A stretch of 64,000 bases of DNA from contig JABRVW010000010.1 of the NCBI GenBank assembly GCA_039961715.1, forward strand, positions 45,660 to 109,659, read 5' to 3'. The notes under the pieces were generated by a model that was given only the letters and a program-made list of their open reading frames with translations, had not been told where the DNA came from and ran no database searches. Made by a program: the position numbers and the translations under genes. Origin of the DNA: JACQPU01 sp039961715 (GTDB lineage Bacteria; Bacteroidota; Ignavibacteria; UBA10030). Shown one piece after another: positions 28,840-37,533 of this stretch; the first letter of the stretch is position 1, and each line of letters opens with the position of its first letter.

Positions 28840-30099
28840 TCACGCAGACGACTGCGTCTTCATTCCTTCTCTTGTTCGCATGTATCTCCTGTAGAGATAC
28901 AACACCACCACAAGCATCACAATCCCGATGACTATGTACACGATCGTCAACGGGGGGCTTACAATGTCCTCCCATTCATCCACCTTGTCCTGAAGGGCCT
29001 TCACTTCCTCCTCCGTCAGTCCTCCGGTGCGAACCATGGATGGAATCCATTCCGGTACAACGTGGCTGTTCCACACGGAATCCGCAAACGCTTCGTATCG
29101 AAAATATCGCTGGCCATCCTTTTCATCTCTCGCCTTCCGGATTTCCTCGTCGAGATATGCCGTCAGGTTCGCAAGGAATTCCCTTCCGTTCGAGAAGGGC
29201 GCCACCTGAACGCTGGTTCTGGCAAACACATTGTTCAAGGTCCTCCAGAACAGTCCGTTAAGCTTGCCCTTCCAGGTGCTCAGCATCGTGTCGATCGTCG
29301 CAAGTTCGGCGGCACGTTTCGTGCGGGTTCCAGCGTACACGTCGGCCAGCTTCTTTCCCAGGCCCCTCCACTTTGAGGCGAACGCTTCGTGTTCCTCGGA
29401 GAGCTTCAGAATGTCATTGCCAGTGAGTTCGGTGGCCTCCAGGAAGCGGACGTTATCCTCAATCGACTGGCGGATGCCCGAAAAAACGTTGCGGCGCTCA
29501 AGGCGGGCAGCAACGCCGCGCTTCTCGCGGTCGGTCATAACGGCGACATCTTTGTCGTACTGCATGAAGAGACTGTCCACCAGGGCAAAAACCAGCTCAT
29601 CCCGCTGGCGGAGTCCCTGACGAAGCTTGATAATCACGGCGTTGAGGGAATCGATCGTCGTCTTGGAATCCCTCAACCGCTTCATCTCCCCCAGCATCTT
29701 TGCGTTCTCCCCGGCAAGGCTTTCGACCTGCTGGCTCAGCTCACGAACCTGCGTCTCCAGTTCCGTGATCCGCTCATACTGGCTTTCAATGATCGTAATC
29801 TTGTCTTTGGCGTACATCAACTGCCCGCGCAGCTTCATCAGCCGACCCGCAAATCCGTCCGGATACAGAGCCCGGTCGATCAAAGCCCGATACTCACGGT
29901 ACGTACTGTCCAGCTCGAGGATGCGGGACTCCACATCCACAATCTCCACCGTCGTATTCGCGGCCTCAATTGACGTGGCAATGGCCACGGACTCGTTTTC
30001 GAAGGCGCGGACGATCTCATAGTCGGAACGTACCTGAGAAAAAACAACGGCGGGGATGACGAGCAAAAGAGCCAGCACAACGTTCCTGTATGGGATCAT
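28840..30099 (-). CDS. Exported coiled-coil protein with C-terminal membrane anchor, unknown function
   Basis: I do not recognise the family. The 419-residue product has a signal peptide (VVLALLLVIPAVVFSQ) and a heptad-rich coiled coil at about residues 95-175 (ITELETQVRELSQQVESLAG). A helical, charged middle region follows, then one C-terminal membrane helix at about residues 382-402 (IVYIVIGIVMLVVVLYLYRR) with a basic tail. It would sit mostly in the periplasm, anchored in the inner membrane at its C-terminus. Its ATG overlaps the stop of the preceding lipoprotein gene (TGATG), so the two are co-translated and probably act together. Confidence 0.8.
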   Translation of the reverse strand: MIPYRNVVLALLLVIPAVVFSQVRSDYEIVRAFENESVAIATSIEAANTTVEIVDVESRILELDSTYREYRALIDRALYPDGFAGRLMKLRGQLMYAKDKITIIESQYERITELETQVRELSQQVESLAGENAKMLGEMKRLRDSKTTIDSLNAVIIKLRQGLRQRDELVFALVDSLFMQYDKDVAVMTDREKRGVAARLERRNVFSGIRQSIEDNVRFLEATELTGNDILKLSEEHEAFASKWRGLGKKLADVYAGTRTKRAAELATIDTMLSTWKGKLNGLFWRTLNNVFARTSVQVAPFSNGREFLANLTAYLDEEIRKARDEKDGQRYFRYEAFADSVWNSHVVPEWIPSMVRTGGLTEEEVKALQDKVDEWEDIVSPPLTIVYIVIGIVMLVVVLYLYRRYMRTREGMKTQSSA

Positions 30100-30566
30100 C
30101 AGCGACCCCCTTCCTGAATGCCGCTCCTGGAGAGCAGGCGGGGTTTCTCGCCGGCGCTCAGGAGCTGAACATACGGCGGTCTGGCATTGAAAGCCGGAGA
30201 TTGGAGGCCCTTCTCTGAAACAAGGATCTTGTTCTCCAGAACGAGGGCGCCATCCCCCGTTCCGAACACGTACACATGCCTGAAGCCGGACGATGTTATG
30301 TAATAGTATCCCGCCTGGTCGCGAATGACCCTCACGCTCAATCCGCCGACATCCGTCGAGTCTTCCTTCTCCTCAAACACCAGGGGTTTGATCGAAAAAC
30401 TGACCTGATATCTGTTTTCCTGCACCATTCCTGACGCGTCGGCCTTCAAGACGCTTTCCACCGGCCAGCCGAAATCCGCAGGCTTTAAGGCCAGCGGCGC
30501 ACACGCCGCAAGAAGGACAAAAGGAAGGATGAAAGAGGCTTGAGCAAAACGAAACACCGGATTCAT
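30099..30566 (-). CDS. Small lipoprotein, unknown function
   Basis: The 155-residue product begins with a lipoprotein signal (FILPFVLLAACAPLALKPAD; lipobox LAAC), so it should be acylated and exported. The mature part looks beta-rich (NRYQVSFSIKPLVFEE; GLSVRVIRDQAGYYYITSSG; HVYVFGTGDGALVLENKILV) and I cannot name a family. The ATG at 30566 is preferred over an open frame back to 30617, because the promoter at 30623-30651 would start the transcript near 30616 and GGGGA precedes 30566. It is coupled by TGATG to the coiled-coil membrane protein gene. Confidence 0.8.
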   Translation of the reverse strand: MNPVFRFAQASFILPFVLLAACAPLALKPADFGWPVESVLKADASGMVQENRYQVSFSIKPLVFEEKEDSTDVGGLSVRVIRDQAGYYYITSSGFRHVYVFGTGDGALVLENKILVSEKGLQSPAFNARPPYVQLLSAGEKPRLLSRSGIQEGGR

Positions 30567-30622
30567 GATGGTCCCCATGGGTATGGCGTGGGTTGATGGC
30601 ACGAAAGGAAAAAACATTGCTG

Positions 30623-30651
30623 AATATAGAGAAGAAACCCCAGCGACGCAA
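30623..30651 (-). promoter_or_regulatory. Promoter of the lipoprotein/coiled-coil pair
   Basis: Minus-strand TTGCGT (30651-30646) and TATATT (30628-30623), spacing 17. The leader is about 50 bases. Confidence 0.6.
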
Positions 30652-30692
30652 GGCGGTTTGTCACAATCGGAAATGGAGCATGCGATGGGCTT

Positions 30693-31340
30693 CTATCCCC
30701 CGGCGACTTCACTCCGCGCGCCTTCCCTCCGCATCCTTCCAACGAGGAAAGGCTTTAGCACGTACCAAAGCCTTGTTCCCAGAAGGAGCGCCAGAATCCC
30801 GCCATAGATCAGGGGTCGCTGTACATCGGCCTTCACCAGCCACAGATAGTGGATCACGCCGCCTATTGCCGTGATATACACGAGCTTATGGAGACGGTTC
30901 CATAGCCTGCCACCCATCCACTTTGCGATCCGATCGGTGGACGTTGCGGCGAGGGGAATCATCAACACGAAACTGAGAAATCCGACGGTAATGAAGGGTC
31001 GTTTCGGAATGTCGGCCAGGATCTCTTCCCACAAAAAGAACTGATCCAAATAGAGATAGGTGAAGAGATGGAGGGTTCCGTAAAAGAAGGCAAAGAGTCC
31101 GATCATTCGCCTGAATTGCAGCAGACGGTTCCAGCCACTGATTCTGCGCACAGGTGTGATCGCCAGCGTGACCATGAGAAACCGGAGGGTCCACGTGCCC
31201 GTGGTATCGGTCACATCGTCGATGGGATTCGCGCTGAGATTGTCATGATACCAGTTCCACCCCAGCCACAAGAATGGAAGGAGGCACGCGACAAACACGA
31301 GAGGCTTGAAGATGAAGCGGATGCGCTGGCCGGGAGTCAC
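30693..31340 (-). CDS. msrQ: MsrQ, heme-binding membrane subunit of methionine sulfoxide reductase
   Basis: Inner-membrane b-type cytochrome that feeds quinol electrons to periplasmic MsrP for repair of oxidised methionine. The 215-residue product has six membrane spans in the ferric-reductase-like fold and conserved histidines in FFYGTLHLFTYLYLD, GGRLWNRLHKLVYI and GGVIHYLW. It begins 27 bases after msrP in the usual msrP-msrQ order. No methionine-rich or stress regulator gene is adjacent. Confidence 0.92.
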   Translation of the reverse strand: MTPGQRIRFIFKPLVFVACLLPFLWLGWNWYHDNLSANPIDDVTDTTGTWTLRFLMVTLAITPVRRISGWNRLLQFRRMIGLFAFFYGTLHLFTYLYLDQFFLWEEILADIPKRPFITVGFLSFVLMIPLAATSTDRIAKWMGGRLWNRLHKLVYITAIGGVIHYLWLVKADVQRPLIYGGILALLLGTRLWYVLKPFLVGRMRREGARSEVAGG

Positions 31341-31367
31341 GGGAAGGGATCCGATGCGCGAGCCTGA

Positions 31368-32315
31368 TCAGAAGTGCTTCCTGAGGTCCATTCCGCTATA
31401 CAGCCCCGCCACCTGATCACCGTAACCGTTGAAGATCTGCGTTCTGCGCTTGCGGAACTCGCCGATCCGGCGTTCGAACTTCTGGCTCCAACGCGGATGG
31501 TCGACATCAGGATTCACGTTCGAATAGAAGCCATATTCGTGGGGAGCCGCCCGTACCCAGGTCGGAACGGGCTCCTTCTCCGTCAGCCGAATCCGCACGA
31601 TGGACTTGCAGCTCTTGAACCCGTACTTCCAGGGAACTACGATGCGCAGGGGAGCGCCGTTTTGATTCGGAAGCTGTTTGCCGTAGAGGCCCACAGCAAA
31701 GATTGCAAGCGGGTGCATCGCTTCATCCATCCTGAGTCCCTCCACATACGGCCAATCGAGCACGGGACGGCTCAGTCCGGGCATCTGCTGCGGATCGTTC
31801 AGCGTGGTAAACTCGACGTACTTCGCGCGCGAGGTCGGACGAAATCGCTTCAAGAGGGCCGAGATCGGAAATCCGAGCCACGGAATGACCATTGACCATC
31901 CTTCGACACAGCGCAGGCGGTACACGCGGTCTTCCTGGGTAATACCCTTAAGGAGATCATCCAGATCATAGAGGCCGGCATTGTGGACTTCACCATCAAC
32001 CCTCACCTTCCAGGGCCGGGGTTTCAGGCTTCCCGCATTTTCGGATGGATCATCCTTGTCCGTCCCGAACTCATAGAAATTGTTGTACGTCGTGATATCC
32101 TTGTACGACGTGAGATCTTCATCAGTATTGAAAGGACCGGCGGGAGGCCGTTTATACGGTGGGTCCTGCGGACCCGCGAAACGCGGGAGAGCAAAAGCCG
32201 CCGCCGTACCGGCGGTCACCAAAGCGGCGCTTTTAAGAAAGGTCCGGCGATTCCGATACAAGGATTCCGGAGTGATCTCAGATGAGGGGATGTCAGACGG
32301 TCGTTTGATCAGCAT
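31368..32315 (-). CDS. msrP: MsrP, periplasmic molybdopterin methionine sulfoxide reductase
   Basis: Catalytic partner of MsrQ; reduces methionine sulfoxide in envelope proteins with a molybdenum cofactor. The 315-residue product carries a twin-arginine signal (RNRRTFLKSAALVTAG), so it is exported folded with its cofactor. The cofactor-binding cysteine lies in YRLRCVEGWSMVIPW near residue 136, and WKYGFKSCKSIVRI and PHEYGFYSNVNP follow. The start ATG 32315 has AAGGAGG seven bases upstream. The frame stays open toward 32630, but that part is antisense-like and out of family. The Moco requirement fits the moaC-moaB fusion at 19.4-20.3 kb. Confidence 0.95.
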   Translation of the reverse strand: MLIKRPSDIPSSEITPESLYRNRRTFLKSAALVTAGTAAAFALPRFAGPQDPPYKRPPAGPFNTDEDLTSYKDITTYNNFYEFGTDKDDPSENAGSLKPRPWKVRVDGEVHNAGLYDLDDLLKGITQEDRVYRLRCVEGWSMVIPWLGFPISALLKRFRPTSRAKYVEFTTLNDPQQMPGLSRPVLDWPYVEGLRMDEAMHPLAIFAVGLYGKQLPNQNGAPLRIVVPWKYGFKSCKSIVRIRLTEKEPVPTWVRAAPHEYGFYSNVNPDVDHPRWSQKFERRIGEFRKRRTQIFNGYGDQVAGLYSGMDLRKHF

Positions 32316-32373
32316 AGGAGCCTCCTTGTTCCCATGGATCGTACAACATTCCTCCCCGACGCTCTGTTCCGCC

Positions 32374-34002
32374 CTACGCCTCCCCGGCAGCTTTTCTCTC
32401 CTGCTTCCACCACCTCTGCACAACGTCCTGGATGAATGTCTTGGCTTCGCTTTCCTTCCATTTCTCGAAAAACTTGATATCTCCGCTTTCCGGCTCGGGG
32501 TTGGGATAATCGATTTGCACCCGGAGCGGCATGGGAAGGGCGTCTCCCACGACCAGCGCCTCGCCCTGGCGCAGGGAAGGGAGCACGTCGACCAGACCCA
32601 CGAACGTGTCCGGAACAAGCTTTCGGACATAGTTCTGGTCTACTGGATTGGTCAGACGAAGGACGACATAGTTGCTGCATTGGGACAGAATGGTTTCCGA
32701 CACCTCGGCCGGGCGCTGGCTCACAATCATGCAGCTAACGCCATATTTCCTCCCCTCCTTTGCGATCCGTTCAACTGTCCGCCGCGCCGCTTTCGTGGAT
32801 TCCCCCGTCGCCGGCAGATAGTTGTGCGCCTCTTCAAATACGAGGAGGACGGGAAAATCCCGACGGTGGGGGTTCCAGAAATTGAAGTCGAACGTGACGC
32901 GTGCCAACAGGGACACGACCGTGTTGACGATGTCGAACGGGACGCCGCTCATGTCCATCAGCGTGACCTTGGCGCTCCCCCCGGGGCCGAAGATCTTTTG
33001 CAGAAAGTCACTCAGGGACGAGGTCGCAACGAACTGCTTGGGCTTGAACATGAATTCATACCGTGCGTCGTTCAGCTTGCTGTCCAGGCGAACAAGGAAC
33101 CGCGTAAACTTGCCATAGAACGGCCCTTCCTTGGTTGCCCCCGCCGCGCCCATCCCGGCGACCTTTTCCGTGTCGAGGAACTGCATGCGTGCCCGGACCT
33201 CGGCAATGTCGAAATAGGCAGGCGTATCGACAGTGATGAAATCCGCCAGGTCAGGATTCTTTCCCTTCTTCCCGGCGACGATGAGATCCTTGAGCACGGT
33301 GATCTGGCTGGAGGCGTTCTCGTCCCGTTCGTCCACAAACATTTCCTGGATCTCCTCGAAGTTCATCAGCCAGTAGGGCAGTTCCAGATCGGCGATGGGC
33401 AGATAGTTTGCGTTCGCGCCGAACGCTGCATGGTATTCGTTATGGATATCGATGAGGATGACGTTCGTGTCGGGAAACGTCGCCACCTTTTGGAGGATCG
33501 ATGCCACCGTGCACGACTTTCCCGAGCCACTCGATCCCACAACAGCGATGTGCTTGCTGAACAGCTTGTTCGGATCGATGTAGGCGCGCTCCTTCTCAAA
33601 CATCGAAAGCTGTCCGATGGAAAAGCCAAATTTCTGAAAAATCGAAAAGACGGCAGTCAGATCCTGATCCTCTGCAAAAAAGACCGGCGCATCGATGGGC
33701 GGAAGAATGGACACGCCGCGCTCGTACCGTCCTGCCTTGACCGTCCCGACCAGGGTCACAACAAGCTGCACCCTCTGGCGAACGTCGCCGTTGATCGGAA
33801 TGTCGGATTTCCGCAACTCGGCCACCATTGCCACGACAATCTGCTTCCCCACGGGAATGAGCACGTAGCTTCCGAGCTGACCGATGTAATAGACCTTCCC
33901 GCCGATTTCGCGTTTCAGCGAACCGACCGCGTCATCGAGGAGCACGGTCAGAGCCCCGCTGTTGACTGCTATGACCTGGCCGATTTTCTTTTGTTCCGTC
34001 AT
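32374..34002 (-). CDS. HerA-like hexameric ATPase (DUF87 helicase/translocase)
   Basis: The 542-residue product has an N-terminal HAS-barrel-like domain (IGQVIAVNSGALTVLLDDAV; YYIGQLGSYVLIPVG), a Walker A near residue 162 (IAVVGSSGSGKSCTVASIL), and VILIDIHNEYH. The Walker B is VLLVFEEAHNYLP, followed by RRTVERIAKEGRKYGVSCM and a sensor/arginine-finger region (SQRPAEVSETILSQCSNYVV). HerA proteins pump DNA, usually with a NurA nuclease, or in defence with SIR2 or other effectors. No NurA, SIR2 or nuclease gene is next to it; instead it follows a SpoIIE-type phosphatase by 24 bases. Actual substrate unknown. Confidence 0.88.
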   Translation of the reverse strand: MTEQKKIGQVIAVNSGALTVLLDDAVGSLKREIGGKVYYIGQLGSYVLIPVGKQIVVAMVAELRKSDIPINGDVRQRVQLVVTLVGTVKAGRYERGVSILPPIDAPVFFAEDQDLTAVFSIFQKFGFSIGQLSMFEKERAYIDPNKLFSKHIAVVGSSGSGKSCTVASILQKVATFPDTNVILIDIHNEYHAAFGANANYLPIADLELPYWLMNFEEIQEMFVDERDENASSQITVLKDLIVAGKKGKNPDLADFITVDTPAYFDIAEVRARMQFLDTEKVAGMGAAGATKEGPFYGKFTRFLVRLDSKLNDARYEFMFKPKQFVATSSLSDFLQKIFGPGGSAKVTLMDMSGVPFDIVNTVVSLLARVTFDFNFWNPHRRDFPVLLVFEEAHNYLPATGESTKAARRTVERIAKEGRKYGVSCMIVSQRPAEVSETILSQCSNYVVLRLTNPVDQNYVRKLVPDTFVGLVDVLPSLRQGEALVVGDALPMPLRVQIDYPNPEPESGDIKFFEKWKESEAKTFIQDVVQRWWKQERKAAGEA

Positions 34003-34026
34003 ACGCGTTTCCTGAAGAGTGGTTGA

Positions 34027-35259
34027 TTACTGGCGGCGCTTGACCACAACAATCGTTCTATCATCCGTTTCCTCCGAACCCCGCGCAAACCTCTGGACGT
34101 CATCCAGGAGCCCAACACAGATCTGCTCTGCTGTCTGCGAGGCGGTGTCCTTGAGTTTTTGCTGGATCCGTTCCTCGCCGTACACTTCGCCCGACACGTC
34201 CCGGGCTTCGCTGATGCCGTCTGTGTACATCAGGAGGACATCCCCCGGATCAAGATAGGAATTTTCAACGACATATTTCTCCTCCGGAAACGGCCCCATC
34301 ACCTGTCCTGTCGGCTCCAGCACCTCGATGCTCTCGTCCTTTGCATGGTAGAGGAAGGGGCTGTTGTGTCCTGCATTGGCATAGAGAACAAGGCCGCGCT
34401 TATCCCTGAACAACTCGGCATAGAACATCGAAACGAACTGATCCTCGGCGAACGCTGCGTGAAGCAGACGATTCAACCTGGACATCAGCGTGGTGATCTT
34501 GGCATGGTAACTCACCCCCATCCTCACTCCGCCGACGATATAGAGGGCCTGAGATGCCGCCCTCAACCCTTTGCTTGCGGCATCGCCGATGACAATGGGC
34601 AATCGATCGTCCTCGTTCTCGTCCTGAAGATAGTCGAAGAAGTCTCCACCGACAATCCTGTCCGGCTTTGACAAGCCGTAAACGTCGTAGGAATGGAACC
34701 TGAGGGCCGGAGGAGGGAGAATGATTTGCTGGATCTCGCGCGCCTTGTCGATATCCCGGGCCAGCATCTGCGCCTTCTGCTCAAGCCGCTTCCGTCCAAG
34801 GAGGGATGAAACCGCCACGCTGATGATGTTCAGCGTTGCCAGGAGGCTCTGATCGAGGTTGTCCGAGTTGAACGCCAGAAGATACTGGTATACCTTGCCC
34901 TTCCCGTACGGAAGCTTTTCCCCGACGCCGGTGACGGAGTACTTCACGATCCCTTTCTTCCTGAGGTAGGCGTTGGTTTCATTTGCGATCAGCGAGCGCT
35001 GATCCGAGAGTTTAAGGAAGATGGGATAGGTCGGAACGGGAATTCTGAACCCCGGATCCAGACGCTCGATCACGCCGATCTGGTGGATGAGCCTGTACGA
35101 CTGCGTCGAAGGCTCATACTGCCAGATCCGACCGCCCTTGATGTCGATGTTTTCGTCCTTGACGATCTCGTTGACGACATGCTTCAGAATCTCCTTGTCG
35201 GTCCGAAAATGTTCCGAGGCAAAGCTTTCAATCGTCCTGTAGAGCCTGCGTTGATTCAC
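34027..35259 (-). CDS. SpoIIE/RsbU-type PP2C serine phosphatase with N-terminal sensory domain
   Basis: The 410-residue product has a GAF-like N-terminal domain (about residues 10-160), a linker helix (ARDIDKAREIQQIILPPPAL, typical before this phosphatase), and the catalytic PP2C domain. Metal-binding aspartates are in PDRIVGGDFFDYLQ, PIVIGDAASKGLRAASQAL, VLLMYTDGISEARD and EETDDRTIVVVK. Such enzymes dephosphorylate STAS-type anti-anti-sigma proteins in partner-switching circuits. An STAS-like gene starts the same operon, with the cyclase between them, which makes a circuit plausible though no anti-sigma kinase gene is visible. Confidence 0.92.
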   Translation of the reverse strand: MNQRRLYRTIESFASEHFRTDKEILKHVVNEIVKDENIDIKGGRIWQYEPSTQSYRLIHQIGVIERLDPGFRIPVPTYPIFLKLSDQRSLIANETNAYLRKKGIVKYSVTGVGEKLPYGKGKVYQYLLAFNSDNLDQSLLATLNIISVAVSSLLGRKRLEQKAQMLARDIDKAREIQQIILPPPALRFHSYDVYGLSKPDRIVGGDFFDYLQDENEDDRLPIVIGDAASKGLRAASQALYIVGGVRMGVSYHAKITTLMSRLNRLLHAAFAEDQFVSMFYAELFRDKRGLVLYANAGHNSPFLYHAKDESIEVLEPTGQVMGPFPEEKYVVENSYLDPGDVLLMYTDGISEARDVSGEVYGEERIQQKLKDTASQTAEQICVGLLDDVQRFARGSEETDDRTIVVVKRRQ

Positions 35260-35289
35260 TGTTCCTTCCTGTTCGTCTGTGTTACAATG

Positions 35290-37443
35290 TCATTCTGCCG
35301 GAAGCACCTCATACACCACGACGGGCTCCTGCTTCCCCTTCACCTGCAGCGGCTCGAGCTTTCTGAGCACCCCCGGCCCTCCCCCAAGCTCGCGAGCCGT
35401 CTCTTCTGAGATCAGAATCTGCCCGCCTTTAGCCGCTGCACATAATCTGGAGCCCAGATTGACGCTGTCACCGATGACCGTAAAGGCCATGCGATCCTCG
35501 CTTCCCATCGCCCCCATCACCATATCACCTGTGTTGATGCCGATTCCCACCGTGAGGTAAGCCTTTCCCTCCTTCTGCCCGGCCAGGCTTGTCTGAATCT
35601 CCCTTGCCGCGCTCACGGCATTCGTCGCCATCCCCTCACCTTCGAATACCGCAACGAGCTCATCACCCACGTATTTGTCAATATCACCTCCGTGACTTCG
35701 GACAATCCGTGCCTGCCGGGAGAGGCATTCGTTCAGCACGGCAACCACTTCTTCCGGATCCCGGCTCTCGGCGAATGCAGTGAATCCTCTGATATCGGAA
35801 AAGAACACCGTTGCTCTCTTTCGCTCGCCTCCCAGCCTGATCCCTTCCGCATCCGCCGCCCGTACGGCCCTCACGGTCTGCTCGGAAACGAACTTTTGCA
35901 GATGAAGCCTCTCGCGCAGTCCCCCAATCATGTCATTGATTCTTTGACCCAGGTTCCCGATCTCGTCGCTCGACCGTACAGGTGCCCGAACCGTAAAATC
36001 TCCGCTCCCGACGCGCTCTGCGACCCGGCCGATATCCTGAACCGGCTTGACAACCATCGCTTTCATGAATTGGCGCAGAACGATCCACGTTAACACGATC
36101 GTTACGAGGCCAACGGCCGCCGACCGCATCTTGTTTCCCCGGATCGCATCGTTGATCGCAGCCATTGAAGTCGTGACTTCCACCACGCCCCGAATATCGT
36201 GATTCTTTCCGTGGCAGGAATAACACCGAACCTCATTCGGCAGTGGACTCAGGCGAACGAGGTATTCCGTTCCGTCCACGGTTTCCATGAACTGCAACGG
36301 TTTCTTCGTTTCCACGACCTCGCGGATTTCCGGCCGCTCGCGCAATGGCGGGTTCAGAAACCGCTCATTCTTCTCGTCATCGAACACCCGGACGACACCG
36401 ACAATGGGGTTCAAGCGAATGGCGTCCAGATAATAGCGTGTCGAGCTGGCACGGCCAACCAGCATGATGCTGCGAAAGCCTTCGAAAACCGTCGATTGCA
36501 GGGCGGCGGTGATGGCTTCCCTTCCTTTTCGGACCGTTTGCCACAACACAGGCTTGTCGAAATCGGCCACAAGCACACCGCGCACGGGATGCCGGGACCC
36601 ATGGCAAACCTGGCACCGGTCTTCGTTGAGCAACGGAAGAAACACTCTCAGGACTGTTCCCCGGTCCTCAAAGGAAAGCTCCGCCGATCCTGCACCGACG
36701 ACCCGGCGGATATCGTCCTCCGCCAATTCTTCTTCTTCCGGACCAAAGGCAAGCCAACCGTCCTTCGCATAGACCTGAACGCGCCGCACGCCGGGAATTT
36801 CACGAACACGCGCGGTGAGCGTATCCATCATTTCCCCCTGTCCACCCAGCATGATCGTTCTGAAGGCGGAGGCCACGAATTGGCTTACCGTTCCGGCCAG
36901 GTCGCGCACTCCGATCCGGGCCGAGGTGCGAATCGGCTCCGTGCGAAGACCGAGGAGCAGAACGCCTCTCAACGGTTCCCGCGGGTCGTGGCATCGCCAG
37001 CATTCGGACCGGTTGCGGAGGGGCTCGTACCGGGCATAGAGTTCTGAACCATTCACGTTCACGGACGCCGACGTCATCCTGGCCGATGCAAGGGTCTTGC
37101 CCAGCCACTCATCGTTCACGTTGTAGGCCACCCCCTCGCCTTCCCGCAGGAAGACCTCACGACCAAAACGGTCGTAGATGGTGATCGTCGCAAATGGAAG
37201 ATTTTCGCGCGTGTCGTTGACGAAGGCGGCGGCAAACGGGGATTTGCCCGTGAGCATCACGTTGCGAATCCCGGCGCTCACGGACTCGGAGAAGAGATGG
37301 AGCTTTTCCTGCGCCTGGGTGAGAAGAGCCTCGGATTCCTTCTGGATGGTCAGGACAACGTAGGAGCCAAACCCGCCAACAAGGACAGCAATAATGAGGA
37401 GCAGGATCTTGAATTCAATGCGAGTCTGGATTGCGCGGAACAA
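35290..37443 (-). CDS. Class III adenylate/guanylate cyclase with three CxxCH heme-c sensor units
   Basis: The 717-residue product has a membrane helix at residues 12-33, then a periplasmic region made of three similar units. Each begins with a helix like FRTIML-G and ends with a c-heme motif: CWRCH 148-152, CQVCH 277-281, CYSCH 407-411, each followed by a basic stretch and RGV. A second membrane helix (about 441-457), HAMP (460-515) and a class III cyclase domain (540-700) follow. The cyclase has metal aspartates in FFSDIRGF (D550) and YVGDELVAVF (D594) and the Asn/Arg pair in SVNLGSRL. cAMP or cGMP output is thus controlled by periplasmic redox or gas binding, by inference. The TTG start at 37443 has AAGGA six bases upstream. 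Confidence 0.92.
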   Translation of the reverse strand: MFRAIQTRIEFKILLLIIAVLVGGFGSYVVLTIQKESEALLTQAQEKLHLFSESVSAGIRNVMLTGKSPFAAAFVNDTRENLPFATITIYDRFGREVFLREGEGVAYNVNDEWLGKTLASARMTSASVNVNGSELYARYEPLRNRSECWRCHDPREPLRGVLLLGLRTEPIRTSARIGVRDLAGTVSQFVASAFRTIMLGGQGEMMDTLTARVREIPGVRRVQVYAKDGWLAFGPEEEELAEDDIRRVVGAGSAELSFEDRGTVLRVFLPLLNEDRCQVCHGSRHPVRGVLVADFDKPVLWQTVRKGREAITAALQSTVFEGFRSIMLVGRASSTRYYLDAIRLNPIVGVVRVFDDEKNERFLNPPLRERPEIREVVETKKPLQFMETVDGTEYLVRLSPLPNEVRCYSCHGKNHDIRGVVEVTTSMAAINDAIRGNKMRSAAVGLVTIVLTWIVLRQFMKAMVVKPVQDIGRVAERVGSGDFTVRAPVRSSDEIGNLGQRINDMIGGLRERLHLQKFVSEQTVRAVRAADAEGIRLGGERKRATVFFSDIRGFTAFAESRDPEEVVAVLNECLSRQARIVRSHGGDIDKYVGDELVAVFEGEGMATNAVSAAREIQTSLAGQKEGKAYLTVGIGINTGDMVMGAMGSEDRMAFTVIGDSVNLGSRLCAAAKGGQILISEETARELGGGPGVLRKLEPLQVKGKQEPVVVYEVLPAE

Positions 37444-37533
37444 ATCCGGTCCTTGGGAAAAAACTGCGTCGGAATGAAGAACATAGCGGTTTTTGTGGCG
37501 AGAATCAAACTCTCCGCGAGAGGTTGGGAACCT

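Noticed and set aside
32316..32630. N-terminal extension of MsrP
   Set aside because: The twin-arginine signal begins just after ATG 32315, which has a strong AAGGAGG; the upstream part overlaps the HerA gene.
32080..34026. 648-residue forward open frame opposite the HerA and MsrP genes
   Set aside because: Antisense shadow of a well-conserved ATPase gene; composition is His/Arg-rich with no recognisable motif.
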